A stretch of DNA of 64,000 nucleotides. It comes from Nitzschia sp. DOCU1 (lineage: Eukaryota; Bacillariophyta; Bacillariophyceae; Bacillariales; Bacillariaceae). The notes under the pieces are model-generated. The model saw only the letters and a list, made by a program, of their open reading frames with translations. It ran no database searches and had not been told where the DNA came from. Position numbers and translations under genes: made by a program. Position 1 is the stretch's first letter. Each line of letters begins with the position of its first letter. The stretch covers positions 1,612,001 through 1,676,000 of the forward strand of contig OX595990.1 of the NCBI GenBank assembly GCA_951394045.1, in the 5' to 3' direction. This document shows, piece after piece, positions 21,758-31,693 of this stretch.

Positions 21758-23356
21758 ATGGATTTGGACTCTTGCAATGGTTCTGGTTCCGATTCCAGCA
21801 GCAATTCAAGCATTGCCTCTCTTCCAGTTCTGGGGTTGCTTGGAGGTGACCTTGCTGAAGTTATGATGGACACATCCTCTGATGAAGAGAGTATTAAGTC
21901 GGACGACTTAAATTATTTAGTGGGAATGTCAGCTATTTCAGCTTCCTCACCCAGCTTTTGGAAGGATCTTTTTGAAGATGAGGACAGGTTTATTCAAGAC
22001 TACACTACAAAAAAGCAACGTGCAAAACGTGGGCCACAGCGACCTGCCGATCCCCAAAATAGTCGCTTCATGAAATATGTGACTGAAGCTGAAGCAGATC
22101 GGGATAGCAACAAAGGCGTTTGGGACGATTCCACACAGGAATACCTCGAGTTCAAGAATCGCTTCAGATGTCCATATCCTTTGTTTGACGACTATGTCAC
22201 AGAATATGCAGCAGTTGACAAGTACAAGGACACTGATTTGTGGGGTCATGCGAAGAGTGATCTTCGACTTCTCATTCTAGGTGCACTGCGCGTCTTAGCA
22301 CAAAGTCTTCCATTTACTCTTGTCCAAGAGCTTAACGACATCAGCAAAGACAAGAACAACAAGTTCTTCAAGGAGTTTGTGGATTGGTTTGGTACGGCTA
22401 AGTTCAAAGAACACGTTTGGTTCCCGGCAACACGTGAGCAAATCGACCATGTTACAAGTCAATATGCTCGTGTAGGCCTTCCAGGCTGTATTGGGAGTAT
22501 CGACTGTGTTCATGTTGCGTGGGATATGTGTCCTGCTGGCTTTCGTTCGGATTGTAAAGGAAAAGAGACCTATCCAACCCTTGGGTTCCAGGTTGTTGCA
22601 TCTCATCATTGACGTATACTTGCAGCTACTATGGGGTTCCACGGAACCTGGAACGACAAGCTCATATCTCGCCATGACGAGACCGTGAAGAAGGTTCGAA
22701 ATGGAGAATACAAGACTATCACTTGGCAATATCTCTCCATCGATGAGGAAATTGCAATGGAGAAGGGACTTTACTTTATTTGTGATGGTGGATACCAAAC
22801 ATGGCCCGTCTTCATATGTCCATTCCGTGACCAGCCAGAGGGGAGCGCCCAAAGCCAATGGAGTCACCACGTTGAATCCATTCGAAAAGACGTAGAATGC
22901 ACATTTGGAATCTTGAAGAAGAGATTCATGATCTTGAAGCACGCAATCCGTCTCCACGACAGGGAAACGATTACCAGTATCTTCCATACTTGCTGTGCGA
23001 TGCACAACATCCTTCTTGACTGGGATGGAAGGGATAATCCGAGCAATCCAGATGTCATTCTCAACGAACGTGACATCTTTGACGATGATGTTATCGGCAC
23101 ACTTGTCTTGGAGCTTGATCTTGCTGACGACAAAGTAGACGATGATAAAGCCCATGGCGATCTTGATACAGCTCGCAACGAGAGCTTCAGTCGTGGAAAA
23201 TGGCGTACAGGCAACTCCAGGGCTAAGTACAGCCTCGATGAAGATAAGGGAAATCCGATTGATGAAGCTGACATGGAAACGCTGGATGAATCTGATGAGT
23301 TCCATAATCGACGAGCCGCACTAGTACTACACTACAGTCAATGTAAAAAGAAATAG
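21758..23356 (+). pseudogene. PIF/Harbinger DDE transposase with one in-frame nonsense codon
   Basis: The frame runs from MDLDSCNGSGSDSS to the stop at 23356 (532 codons) and is broken only by TGA at 22610..22612. The break falls in the conserved stretch GFQVVASHH-stop-RILAATMGFHGTWND, where a CGA arginine codon would be expected. Catalytic acids appear in GSIDCVHVAWD, ICDGGYQTW and VECTFGILKKRF, matching the DDE_4 domain of PIF/Harbinger elements. The N-terminal 90 residues are acidic and probably disordered. With the stop, the first product (284 aa) ends after the first catalytic Asp, so the gene is inactive unless read through. Everything else is intact, so inactivation appears recent. Confidence 0.8.
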
Positions 23357-23469
23357 TCTCCCGTTATTACTACCAAAATTCATAAACTATATTGGTAGTT
23401 ACAATACTTCATCCTGGCGCCGACTACAAATGAACAAATCGGTTAGCTTGTAGTACAATGGTTGGCCCA

Positions 23470-24774
23470 TTACACATCAACCTCAAGAACTCGGTCATCT
23501 CGTACATAGGGTTGCAGTTTCTGTCTACTTTCTTTTGGCATCTGCTTCCAGTGCGTCGAACAGAAATGGATATTTTCCAATCCATATCTCTTGTCCATGC
23601 ACAGATCGCAAACCAAGGCATCGCAGTTAGATGCCTTGCATTTGTGATTAGTGGGAAACTTGCAGTGATGGTAGGAGCAGATACCATCTTTCTTCTTTTG
23701 ATCCTCGTCTTCAATTGAGTCATCTTCCTCGACTGCATCATCGTCTTGGTTTGACACTGAATCTTCCTCGTCACTTGCACATGATTGAGTGGAACGTGTA
23801 GCATCGTCACTAGCCAAGGGAGTATCGTCCCCAGTAGCAGAGGGAGGTTCTGGTACAATCAGAGTGTCAAGATTCCTAAGATATTTGGCATACAGTTCCT
23901 CGGCCCCAGGTATCTTGAACTTCACTCCATTAATGATTGCCTTCAGCTGAATACTACTAACAGCAGCTTCAATCCTTTTCTTGTCGAAGAAGTCACTGCT
24001 TCCTGAACCATTTCGATTGCCTCCTCCCTTGCTGATAGTATTAGCCGCAGCCAATGTCTTCTGACGTTTAGCCGCCTCGTCGCGGCTACGCTGTAGGAGG
24101 CGATTGACGGTGTGGCTTCGACCCTTTGTCTTCTTTTGAAGAAGTCCATCCTGTTTTTTTGCTGGGGGAGCAATCTTGGGATGTTGATAAAGTTGCTGGA
24201 ATGCCCAGAAATAAACGGGTAGCTTCACGTCTTCCTTTTTGTACTGCGACATGTCAACTGGCGCATTGTCACAGGCCTTCTTTTGCTTCCGCCACATGTT
24301 CTGGCAGGTGATGTCCCACCTGTCCTCCTCGGTCGTATGTCCACTTGGCAACTGGTCAGGCACAAGTGGCCAGAGCTCATTTCTGAAGGCACGAAGGTAG
24401 TCCTTCGCCTTGGTCCACAGGGAATCACCAGTATAGGGTAGGCCCTTGTTGCCAGTGAGGACATGGAGCTTGGCGGGCTCAGTGAGTTCCTTGTCGACAC
24501 GAACACGTTCTTGAAAGGCCACAAGGATATCCGCATGTAAGTCGGCTGCCTTCTTTTCTTTACCCTCAGAGACCTGTAGGTAGGAATAGACGACATGGAA
24601 GGGGCGCCTCTGATTGACGAGTTTCTTGTCCCTTGGGGACAAGGGAGGCAGAGCTGCAGCAGCGGATGACATGGTGGGCGCGGTGGACGAAATATTTTTG
24701 TGTGGCGTTGGAAGCAGTCTCCTATCGGGGGCAGCAAAATAGCTAACGGTACGGTCGAAAGTTGGCGCGCCCAA
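23470..24774 (-). CDS. Harbinger accessory protein (probable DNA-binding ORF2)
   Basis: 434 residues, convergent with the transposase 113 bp away. Residues about 50-190 form a helical domain with conserved tryptophans (SLWTKAKDYLRAFRNELWPLV, DRWDITCQNMWRKQKKAC), compatible with the Myb/trihelix-like ORF2 that accompanies PIF/Harbinger transposases and binds the element ends. Residues about 365-415 are Cys/His-rich (CSYHHC, HKCKASNCDALVCDLC, FCSTHW), a likely zinc-binding module. An acidic run (EEDDSIEDEDQKKKD) separates the two. No internal stop. A 7-bp inverted repeat (TGGCGCG...CGCGCCA) overlaps its start region near 24762..24781. Role inferred from element context. Confidence 0.65.
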   Translation of the reverse strand: MGAPTFDRTVSYFAAPDRRLLPTPHKNISSTAPTMSSAAAALPPLSPRDKKLVNQRRPFHVVYSYLQVSEGKEKKAADLHADILVAFQERVRVDKELTEPAKLHVLTGNKGLPYTGDSLWTKAKDYLRAFRNELWPLVPDQLPSGHTTEEDRWDITCQNMWRKQKKACDNAPVDMSQYKKEDVKLPVYFWAFQQLYQHPKIAPPAKKQDGLLQKKTKGRSHTVNRLLQRSRDEAAKRQKTLAAANTISKGGGNRNGSGSSDFFDKKRIEAAVSSIQLKAIINGVKFKIPGAEELYAKYLRNLDTLIVPEPPSATGDDTPLASDDATRSTQSCASDEEDSVSNQDDDAVEEDDSIEDEDQKKKDGICSYHHCKFPTNHKCKASNCDALVCDLCMDKRYGLENIHFCSTHWKQMPKESRQKLQPYVRDDRVLEVDV

Positions 24775-24884
24775 CGCGCCAGCTTTTGTGGAAATCCGAC
24801 AATCCTATAGTCGTACAGGGAATGATGTATATGGAAAAGGAAATTTAGGGCTTTCAGATTTTAATGAGTATGGAAAGTCACATT

Positions 24885-24922
24885 TTTCCAGAAGTGAGTT
24901 TCCAGACCCTATAGAAATGGCC
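24885..24922 (-). repeat. Harbinger right terminal repeat
   Basis: Read on the minus strand this begins GGCCATTTCTATAGGG, followed by TCTGGAAACT and a second TCTGGAAA site. It mirrors the left end (GGCCATTTC at 14195 and GTCTGGAAACT at 21309). The flanking TAA is at 24923..24925. Confidence 0.7.
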
Positions 24923-24925
24923 TAA

Positions 24926-25282
24926 GTATTTCGATGGGTTTTTGTATTGCATTCCACGCTGTCTGCCTGAAAGTTGGGGCGAAAGGCACAGGACGAAAGG
25001 GGGGACCCACCATGACATCCCCATCCCATCCAGAAAACATCATCCGCCGATCTCGCACACACCGCATCGCATCATCATCTCTCTCGCACCACACCAGGTA
25101 CCCCACTTTTCGACCACACAACAATACACTAGTACACTTGGATGAATCATCCGCTTATTCTACGCAGGGAGTATCCTTTTGATTATTCCACGGTATATCT
25201 AAAGTGGGGATTGTCATTATTAAAATCAGGTGCCAAATAATCGAATTTCTGCAGTCACCTTTCCTATCAATTAATTATCAAG
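24926..25282. other. intergenic region, promoter side of the cardiolipin synthase-like gene
   Basis: About 357 bp after the Harbinger target duplication. No gene recognised. AT-rich from about 25180. Confidence 0.5.
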
Positions 25283-26157
25283 ATGGCGGCTCGATTACCG
25301 AGGAATCTGGCGCAAATGCTGAAAGCAAGATATCACGGCCGCTGTTTCTATCCTCCCAGGATAAGATCGACTAAACTTTTCTTCCGGATAAATCCTTCAT
25401 GTCAGGCGTCAATCAGATTTGCTTCCGACAAAACAGAAGAGAACACTCCAGAAACCTCACCAACCCCAACGTCGCAGTCCCTTTGGCAGCAGATTACAAC
25501 GCCACCAAATGCAATCACAATCACTCGTATGGCTTCCACACCATTATTGGCATACTGGATAGTATCGGAGCAGTACCAGCTCGCTATTGCAGGATGTACG
25601 ATTGCCGCCTTTTCAGACTACTTGGATGGTTATCTTGCCAAGCACTATGGGTGGTCGACAGTACTGGGGACTTACTTGGATCCACTTGCAGACAAGGCGT
25701 TTGTGAACACACTGGGTATCAGCCTGTGGTATTCGGGAGTTTTGCCGACGCCACTTGTTATAGTATGGGTGACAAAAGACGCAATGCTTCTGTCAGGGAC
25801 GGCCTGGTCTCTATACAAGAAGAATGGCAGCATTAGCATTCTGACCAACAGCGTTGCCAACGAACCGCTGAAAGTTACCCCTTCAATGATTGCGAAAATA
25901 AACACGACGCTTCAATTTTCTACTTTGGTTGTTGCTCTGATGTCTCCTGTGGTCCCGATGCCTCCGCTCGTTCTTGACAGCCTTTGGTAAGTCAGCGTCA
26001 AAAGTTGTTTTCGGGCTCCAGAGCGTCGACTGATAATTGTTTTCTCCTTCTATGTGCTTGTTTCAGCTGGATCACAGGTGGCACCTCGGTCGGAACAGTG
26101 CTATCCTACGCTTCTAGGTCTGGGGTCGGTGCCAATACGTTGACAGGAACGAAGTAG
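25283..26157 (+). CDS. CDP-alcohol phosphatidyltransferase, cardiolipin synthase-like (mitochondrial)
   Basis: Two exons, 25283..25986 and 26067..26157, with an 80-bp intron in phase 2, give 264 residues. The first 45 residues are basic and lack acids (MAARLPRNLAQMLKARYHGR), as in a mitochondrial presequence. After NAITITRMASTPLLAYW comes the CDP-alcohol phosphotransferase motif D-x2-DG-x2-A-x8-G-x3-D-x3-D in SDYLDGYLAKHYGW...GTYLDPLAD, residues about 115-140. Hydrophobic segments before and after it make the usual multi-pass membrane enzyme. Eukaryotic cardiolipin synthases of this type join CDP-diacylglycerol and phosphatidylglycerol in the inner mitochondrial membrane. Phosphatidylglycerophosphate synthase is the main alternative. 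The stop is 103 bp from the next, convergent gene. Confidence 0.8.
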
Positions 26158-26260
26158 GGGCTAGAGTGACGGAGGATCCACACGGCCCTGCCCCTCAGTC
26201 GTTCGGTATTCGATAGATACAAGCTATGATAATATTTTATTAAAGTCCCCGCCTAGGCAT

Positions 26261-27643
26261 TCACCGCCTCTCAAAAGTGAACCTTGTCCCCAGACTTCCA
26301 TCCGGCTTGACTGCTTGTGCTGTCCAGGGCTCAGAATCGCTTGCAGTAATGGCAATGGTCGCCTTGTACCAGTCGCTGCCCACGTTGCCAGACAGCACCT
26401 CACTTTCCCAGACCTTGTCCGAGTCCTCTTGCACACCTTCTAACACTTGTGATCCATACGGCCCCCCGGCATTGGCATAGATAATATCGAAGACATCTTC
26501 GCTTTTGATGGCTTTGACACCCGTTTGAATTTCTTGAATCATGCGACGGTCCACTGATAGCTTTGCACATTCCAAATCATTGATAGTAAAGTGAAGAGCA
26601 AGTTTGTTGTACTTGGAGCCATCAAAGAAATGATCGACATAGTGGAACATGGCCACGTCTCTTCCGGAAGTTTCCATGAGGCAATTGATGTTTACCTTTT
26701 GCGCCTCTCGCAACAACAGCCCCCCGAGTAGTTCAGAGAGTGTTCTGTACCTGGAAAAGATGGCTGCTTTGTAATCCGAATATTTTTGTACGACCTTGTC
26801 CGACGGGACTGCGTCCTCACTGGGAAGCTGCGATGCGGCCCAAGAATATAGTTTGGCAAATTCTTCGTTGGTCAGTGTGCAAATCATGTGGTCCAGTTGA
26901 CGAAAAAATGAGTTGGATCCTGTAGGAAGATTCTTGGGTTTGTTCGCAACGTCGACATTTGATGGGGAACACAGAGCCTCTGACAAGAGCTGTTCAAACC
27001 ATGGCTGGTACATGCTTGTTGTTTTCCTGATACCATTCACTCCTGTCACTAGGACGGCCCAAGGTTTTCGTTGCGGCGAGTTGAGGGGCGGTGCATTCTC
27101 CACCGCACCCATCCAATTTCCTTCCTTCAGAATGCGTTCCAACAACTGCTTCGCATGAGGCGACAAGGTTCCCCCATCAACATCATCCTTTGAACTGACC
27201 GACAAAAGACTGCTGAGTTTTTCACTATTGTCGGAAGTGACTCCCCAATTTTTATGAGATAAATGAGCCACCGACTTGAGGAGTTGTTTCAGTTCATCAA
27301 AGTCGATTGGAGAGTCTTTTGGAACCAGATTTTGAATGCTATTGCAAATATCCTGTACTTCTTCATCGGTCAAGGGCGTGCCTTCTTTCGCATGGTCTAC
27401 CATTTGCTGCACACGTTGTGTGGCAACCTCGTCGTAGTCATCCCGCGCTGAATCGGTGGAGATGGAGGAGACAGTAGACGACACCTTTCGGAGCGTCGGC
27501 ATACGTCTAGCATTATTATTGGATGCTGATGTCGACATAGCCCAACTGCCAGTTTGAGATATTAGCAGTAACAGCGTGGAAATGTACAATATAGAAGAAA
27601 CCCGAACAGTGCGAAGATTAGATGCGCTTGCTGAATGCTTCAT
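26261..27643 (-). CDS. secreted or membrane-anchored P-loop protein with unusual Walker A motif
   Basis: 460 residues from the ATG at 27643 (MKHSASASNLRTVRV); an in-frame ATG at 27688 gives 475. Residues about 17-35 (SSILYISTLLLLISQTGSWA) form a signal peptide or anchor. The central domain starts with PWAVLVTGVNGIRKTTS, a P-loop in which arginine replaces the usual last glycine (GVNGIRKT instead of GxxxxGKT). The part that follows (SRYRTLSELLGGLLLREAQ, CLMETSGRDVAMFHYVDHFF, ALHFTINDLECAKLSVDRR) reads like a small-molecule kinase of the zeta/chloramphenicol-phosphotransferase-like fold. Substrate unknown. Confidence is fair for a P-loop kinase-like domain, low for the exact role. Confidence 0.55.
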   Translation of the reverse strand: MKHSASASNLRTVRVSSILYISTLLLLISQTGSWAMSTSASNNNARRMPTLRKVSSTVSSISTDSARDDYDEVATQRVQQMVDHAKEGTPLTDEEVQDICNSIQNLVPKDSPIDFDELKQLLKSVAHLSHKNWGVTSDNSEKLSSLLSVSSKDDVDGGTLSPHAKQLLERILKEGNWMGAVENAPPLNSPQRKPWAVLVTGVNGIRKTTSMYQPWFEQLLSEALCSPSNVDVANKPKNLPTGSNSFFRQLDHMICTLTNEEFAKLYSWAASQLPSEDAVPSDKVVQKYSDYKAAIFSRYRTLSELLGGLLLREAQKVNINCLMETSGRDVAMFHYVDHFFDGSKYNKLALHFTINDLECAKLSVDRRMIQEIQTGVKAIKSEDVFDIIYANAGGPYGSQVLEGVQEDSDKVWESEVLSGNVGSDWYKATIAITASDSEPWTAQAVKPDGSLGTRFTFERR

Positions 27644-28460
27644 TGGGAAGGTTACTTCCTCTTTGATCTCCGGCAATGATTCCTGCAATCGAAAATATCT
27701 TGCTTACAAGTGTGGAACGGGTGGAACGGGGCGAAAGGCGAAAGAGGCCGATCGTCACATGAAATAGCGAGGTCTTGTCGGTAGTAGCAGACTCTGGGGT
27801 TGGAGTGAAATATCCAAGATTTTTGTCATCTCGGCGCGATGACGTCATCGAAGCAATTGTGGACTCAGAATTTGGTACGTACGAAGTCGCACGCGTCACA
27901 TATATTGGCGGCCGCCGACGGCGGAACCACTCCTTGGGACAACTGATTTAAAGGACAATATTTCCGCTTATTCCGCAATATTTCGAATATCGAATTGAAG
28001 ATTTATTCTCTACTCATTGGAAATAGAATACCATTGAGTCTATTAAAAACCAAGTTTTGCTATAATGTTTCCAAACAGGCGTCGCTCACAGACGGACGCT
28101 GTACGGTCGGTTACCGCGGGCTACCGAGTAGCGAATAGGCTCACCTCTCCGTCGCTCAAGGGTGCTTTGTGCTTGCTGTGGAGAGCGATAGCTACCGGTA
28201 GAGAGAGTACCAGGAGTAGAAAGCGGAATGTGGGCGTGTGTGGAGCCCAAGAGGAGCGTTCGTTTTCGAAAAATTCAACCCCCACCATCCTTCTTGACAT
28301 TATTGACCACTACAGTTCAGCTCGCAGCTCCTTCTTCGTTCTTACACAAAAATCCGTCCATCAGACTCCAAGGCAATAAACGCGGAAGGATTATTTTTCT
28401 CAGGCTGGCACCGCTCTTGTCGCTCTCGTCCTCGGACATTTTGTCTTTTCCATCGTCATC
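27644..28460. other. divergent intergenic region
   Basis: About 800 bp between divergent genes. A frame at 28065..28379 has no supporting features. AT-rich around 27950-28060, typical for promoter DNA. No specific sites recognised. Confidence 0.5.
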
Positions 28461-30128
28461 ATGGCGACCGAAGAGTCAAATGGTGGTGATGCTGCTGTTG
28501 TTGCTCCGGTGACGAACAGTGGGGGGCAGCAGGATAATAGTGATGGTGATATCCTGTCCAAGGTGAAATATCGGGCCGCAACACCGACCGATATTTTTCA
28601 ATGTTTCGACATGGAACAGGAAGCCTTTACCAAAGAAGAGGCGGCGTCCAAGAACGATTTGAGGTATCGGCAGCACCACGCAGCGCAGTTCTTTCGATGC
28701 GCGGTTCTAGAGCACGACGATGAAGACGACGACGAGGACGTTGTGATCGGTTACATCAGCAGTACTCGGTGTGAACCAGACGAGGGCGACGCGTACACCA
28801 CTGCCCACCAGCCTGAAGTGTCGTCGCTCATGGTCCACTCCATGGTGGTGCGACCCGAGTACCAACGCCGAGGCCTCGGGAAGCACATGATGCAAAACTA
28901 TCTGGAGTCAGTACGAGAGTTTAATGAGACGGCGGAGAATCCAATATCTCGAGTCATTCTCTTTTCCAAAGAAAGCCACCTGGCGTTGTACCTGCACTGT
29001 GGCTTTGCGGCACTTCGTCCCTCGCGCAATCTCAACGGCAAGGGAACGCTTTACTTTTTGGAGAAGAAGCTGGAGGACACCTTCTCACGAGTAGGTTACG
29101 GGGCGGAACTGGGTGGAATGGAGTGCTATATTGTCGATAGTTTCGCGTCGGCGCCAGGAACAGGAAATCCTGCGGCTGTCGTTTTGATGCCCAAAGAAAC
29201 GCAGCCAGAAGCCATGGCAAAGTGGATGCACACTGTGGCCGCGGAATTCAACTTGTCAGAAACGGCATTTTGCTGGCCCAGCTCGGATCAAGCCTCGTCC
29301 CCGAGTACGGAAGAGCACTGGGACATTCGGTACTATACACCAAAGGTGGAGATTCCACTCTGTGGACATGCCACATTGGCAAGTGCTGCTATCCTCTTCC
29401 AAACCCTCAAACGCAACCCAGACTATCGGATTGTGTTTCATGCTAGTGAGGACGTCCTGACAATGGAGAGAGCAGAGCCGTCAGAAGAAACGAGTGCATT
29501 GCGAACTCGGATATCCATGGAATTTCCAACGAAACCGCCACGAGAAGTTGTTACACCCGACGACAAAAATATAATACGCATGATGCTCGAATCAGCCTTC
29601 TCGTTCGAATTGGATCCTTTGTATGTCGGAATATCAGATCTGGGTGACATTCTAATTGAGCTCAAGCCTGCTGCATTTCACGAGATTGGCTATGAAAAAA
29701 TCAATTTCAAAGCCTTGATGGAATGGGATGGTTACTATCGCGGAGTTATCGTGTGCTGCGCGAATGAACCACCTGTCGAAGCAGCCAGCAGTAGTGTGGA
29801 TGGGGAAGATTACAGCACTCCTGCTCCTGATTTCTTGTCTCGGTTCTTTGGTCCCAAGGCTGGGATCAATGAAGATCCTGTCACAGGGTCGGCGCACTGC
29901 GTATTGGCTCCCTATTATGCTCAAAAACTTGGCAAGGACATGGTGATCGGCAAACAAACATCAGAGCGCGGCGGCTATGTGGAGTGCTTAGTCAGAGAAG
30001 ATTCGGTCCGATTGACGGGGACTGCCTTTACGACACTCACAGGCAAACTATGGATGCGAAAGGAAGAGACACTACTGGTGCAGCGGATCATGCGAGAGAG
30101 ATCGGAGTCCATGTTCGATGATGAATAA
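28461..30128 (+). CDS. GNAT acetyltransferase fused to PhzF-like isomerase
   Basis: One exon of 555 residues with two enzyme domains in one frame. Residues about 35-205 form a GNAT fold similar to arylalkylamine N-acetyltransferases: YRAATPTDIFQCFDMEQEAF, then the acetyl-CoA pyrophosphate loop VVRPEYQRRGLGKHMM (R/Q-x2-G-x-G/A), and LHCGFAALRPS. Residues about 220-545 are a full PhzF-type epimerase/isomerase: YIVDSFASAPGTGNPAAVVLM, FNLSETAF with the catalytic Glu, YYTPKVEIPLCGHATLA, and INEDPVTGSAHCVLAPYYA. PhzF enzymes shift double bonds or isomerise small carboxylates. No presequence is seen, so the protein is probably cytosolic. The fusion suggests that acetylation and isomerisation act on one metabolite, but the substrate is unknown. 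Confidence 0.85.
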   Translation: MATEESNGGDAAVVAPVTNSGGQQDNSDGDILSKVKYRAATPTDIFQCFDMEQEAFTKEEAASKNDLRYRQHHAAQFFRCAVLEHDDEDDDEDVVIGYISSTRCEPDEGDAYTTAHQPEVSSLMVHSMVVRPEYQRRGLGKHMMQNYLESVREFNETAENPISRVILFSKESHLALYLHCGFAALRPSRNLNGKGTLYFLEKKLEDTFSRVGYGAELGGMECYIVDSFASAPGTGNPAAVVLMPKETQPEAMAKWMHTVAAEFNLSETAFCWPSSDQASSPSTEEHWDIRYYTPKVEIPLCGHATLASAAILFQTLKRNPDYRIVFHASEDVLTMERAEPSEETSALRTRISMEFPTKPPREVVTPDDKNIIRMMLESAFSFELDPLYVGISDLGDILIELKPAAFHEIGYEKINFKALMEWDGYYRGVIVCCANEPPVEAASSSVDGEDYSTPAPDFLSRFFGPKAGINEDPVTGSAHCVLAPYYAQKLGKDMVIGKQTSERGGYVECLVREDSVRLTGTAFTTLTGKLWMRKEETLLVQRIMRERSESMFDDE

Positions 30129-30322
30129 TGAATGAGTGCGGCAAGCTTGAAACTTGTCGTCCTATAGATACATGCACAAGGGCCGTCGGCTGAAACGAGG
30201 CGAACTGGCTGATACCATCGAAGAAAGGCTGCAAGAGCTTCCAAATCGCATGTGATGAAAAACTAGAATGTACTCGCTATTTGATTTCACTTTCATCAGA
30301 ACATGTGCGATCCTATCGATAT

Positions 30323-31693
30323 TTAGCTTCCGTTTTGTGGAGGCTCGTATCCAAAGTACTGCCGTACGACCGAGCTGTTCAAAATTTTCCGGGCAAACTC
30401 CATATCATCCAATGACATTCCTTTTGTTCGATTTGACCGTAGATGGTCCAAGAATGCCACTGCCAGATCTGTCTTTCGCGCCTTGGAATGCGCTTTATCC
30501 TCGCTAGGTTTCGCATTTTCGCCTTGCAAAACGAAGTCTGCCTTGGGAGCCATCGTGCCACCGGCGCAGTCGCAAACCGCTTTGAGAGTCTCGTAGGGAT
30601 GAAATACTACATCTTCGAGCCGGATCATCAGCCTCGGAAAGTCCGCGTCGAAATATTCCTGGTACCATTCTTTCCAAAAATGCGCCAGCGACTCGTGTTT
30701 GGCAATCTCGTTTTTGTATCGTACAATTATCGGTACTGTCTTGTTACCAGGTTGATAACCACCTTTCAATATCACATTGCGTACCTTGTGCAAGTCACTT
30801 TCAAAGAATTCTGCAACCTCTTTTCGCGTCTTGCGGAACCATTCGTTTTCTACTTGATTCGGGATAAAGTTCGGACAATGGCCTTCGGGTCCAGGAACGT
30901 GAAACCTATGTACGTGTTGAGACACTTTCTTTCAGAACTCGGTGATCATCATACAACTCATCACAAACATAATTGTTTCCATACCATAATGCGGCGTAAT
31001 TTTGTCGACACATGGATTGAAACCAAGTCCAAGGATCGCGCACCATGACAACTGGTAAGAATGCTGAGTTGTTCTTAAATTCTTTCACAGTATTATTAAA
31101 TCGAAATCGAGGCGACTGATGCTTCCCTGTATTGACGACCGGAAGATGGGAACAACGCAAGCATTAGGAGACGCTTTTAAAAACCATAACGCCAAGATAA
31201 AAGCCCGGAAATAGGGCTTACCCCAATTGACCTGGAAATCTATGCCTCTGTGCGACATTGTGTAAATGTTATCGTTAACATAACAATTCATTTCCAGGAG
31301 ATAATACAATAGGTGGGTGCCTGAGTTGAACGCACCAGCCGGGGCAACGTGACGTCCTTCCTTGGCGACTGCTTTACGGTAGTCCTTGCAAGTTTCTAAC
31401 CCCAAGATACGAGGTTTTTTCCCGAATTTCGCAACTACCTCTTCCCACTTCGGAAATGCTTCCAGTTCGCTTCTTGTCAGCTTGATATCGCCGTATCGGA
31501 GTAGTTCAATCAGCGGGTCGGATGGTCCATCGATGGCGTCAAGGAATTTATCTTGTACGGAATTCAAAATTGACACATTGATGGTCACCGTAGAGGCGAT
31601 CGCCGACAAAGCAAAAATCAAAAGGAACGAATGTAGGCGTTGCAGATAGATCGACTTTTTCGCCTCTCTGACAACTAATGAAGGTAAAGCCAT
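30323..31693 (-). CDS. membrane-anchored sulfotransferase-like protein
   Basis: Three exons, 31693..31222, 31126..30985 and 30905..30323, with introns of 95 and 79 bp, give 398 residues; an in-frame ATG at 31936 would add 81. A signal anchor lies at residues about 18-40 (LHSFLLIFALSAIASTVTINV). The luminal part contains GAFNSGTHLLYYLLEMN (5'-PSB-like loop for PAPS), FLPVVMVRDPWTWFQSMC (3'-PB-like region with R and S), and FHVPGPEGHCPNFIPN, then PRLMIRLEDVVFHPYETL. This order fits Golgi sulfotransferases, which move sulfate from PAPS onto sugars or proteins. The second intron was chosen so that NYAALW joins FHVPGPEG; without it the frame breaks. Convergent with the GNAT-PhzF gene. Confidence 0.7.

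Larger units (their letters stand above)
14195..24922. mobile_element. PIF/Harbinger-type DNA transposon, split by a nested MULE
   Basis: The outer element starts with GGCCATTTC at 14195 and ends with its reverse complement at 24922, flanked on both sides by TAA (14192..14194 and 24923..24925), the 3-bp target duplication expected of PIF/Harbinger elements. A second terminal block, GTCTGGAAACT, lies at 21309 on the left and in reverse complement at about 24897..24907 on the right. Further shared subterminal signals are CGACTATAGG (21373..21382) mirrored at 24804..24813 and repeated TTTCCAGA sites. Without the nested MULE (about 14203..21309) the element is about 3.6 kb and has two convergent genes: a DDE transposase (21758..23356) and a second ORF (23470..24774). 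The left copy of the terminal repeat lacks six bases (TATAGG) present on the right, at the point where the MULE sits. Confidence 0.75.

Noticed and set aside
22631..23356. Second half of the Harbinger transposase as its own gene
   Set aside because: It is in the same frame as the first half and separated only by one TGA; a start inside the conserved domain is unlikely.
28065..28379. Frame of 104 codons upstream of the GNAT-PhzF gene
   Set aside because: No family motif, atypical composition and likely promoter/5' UTR location.
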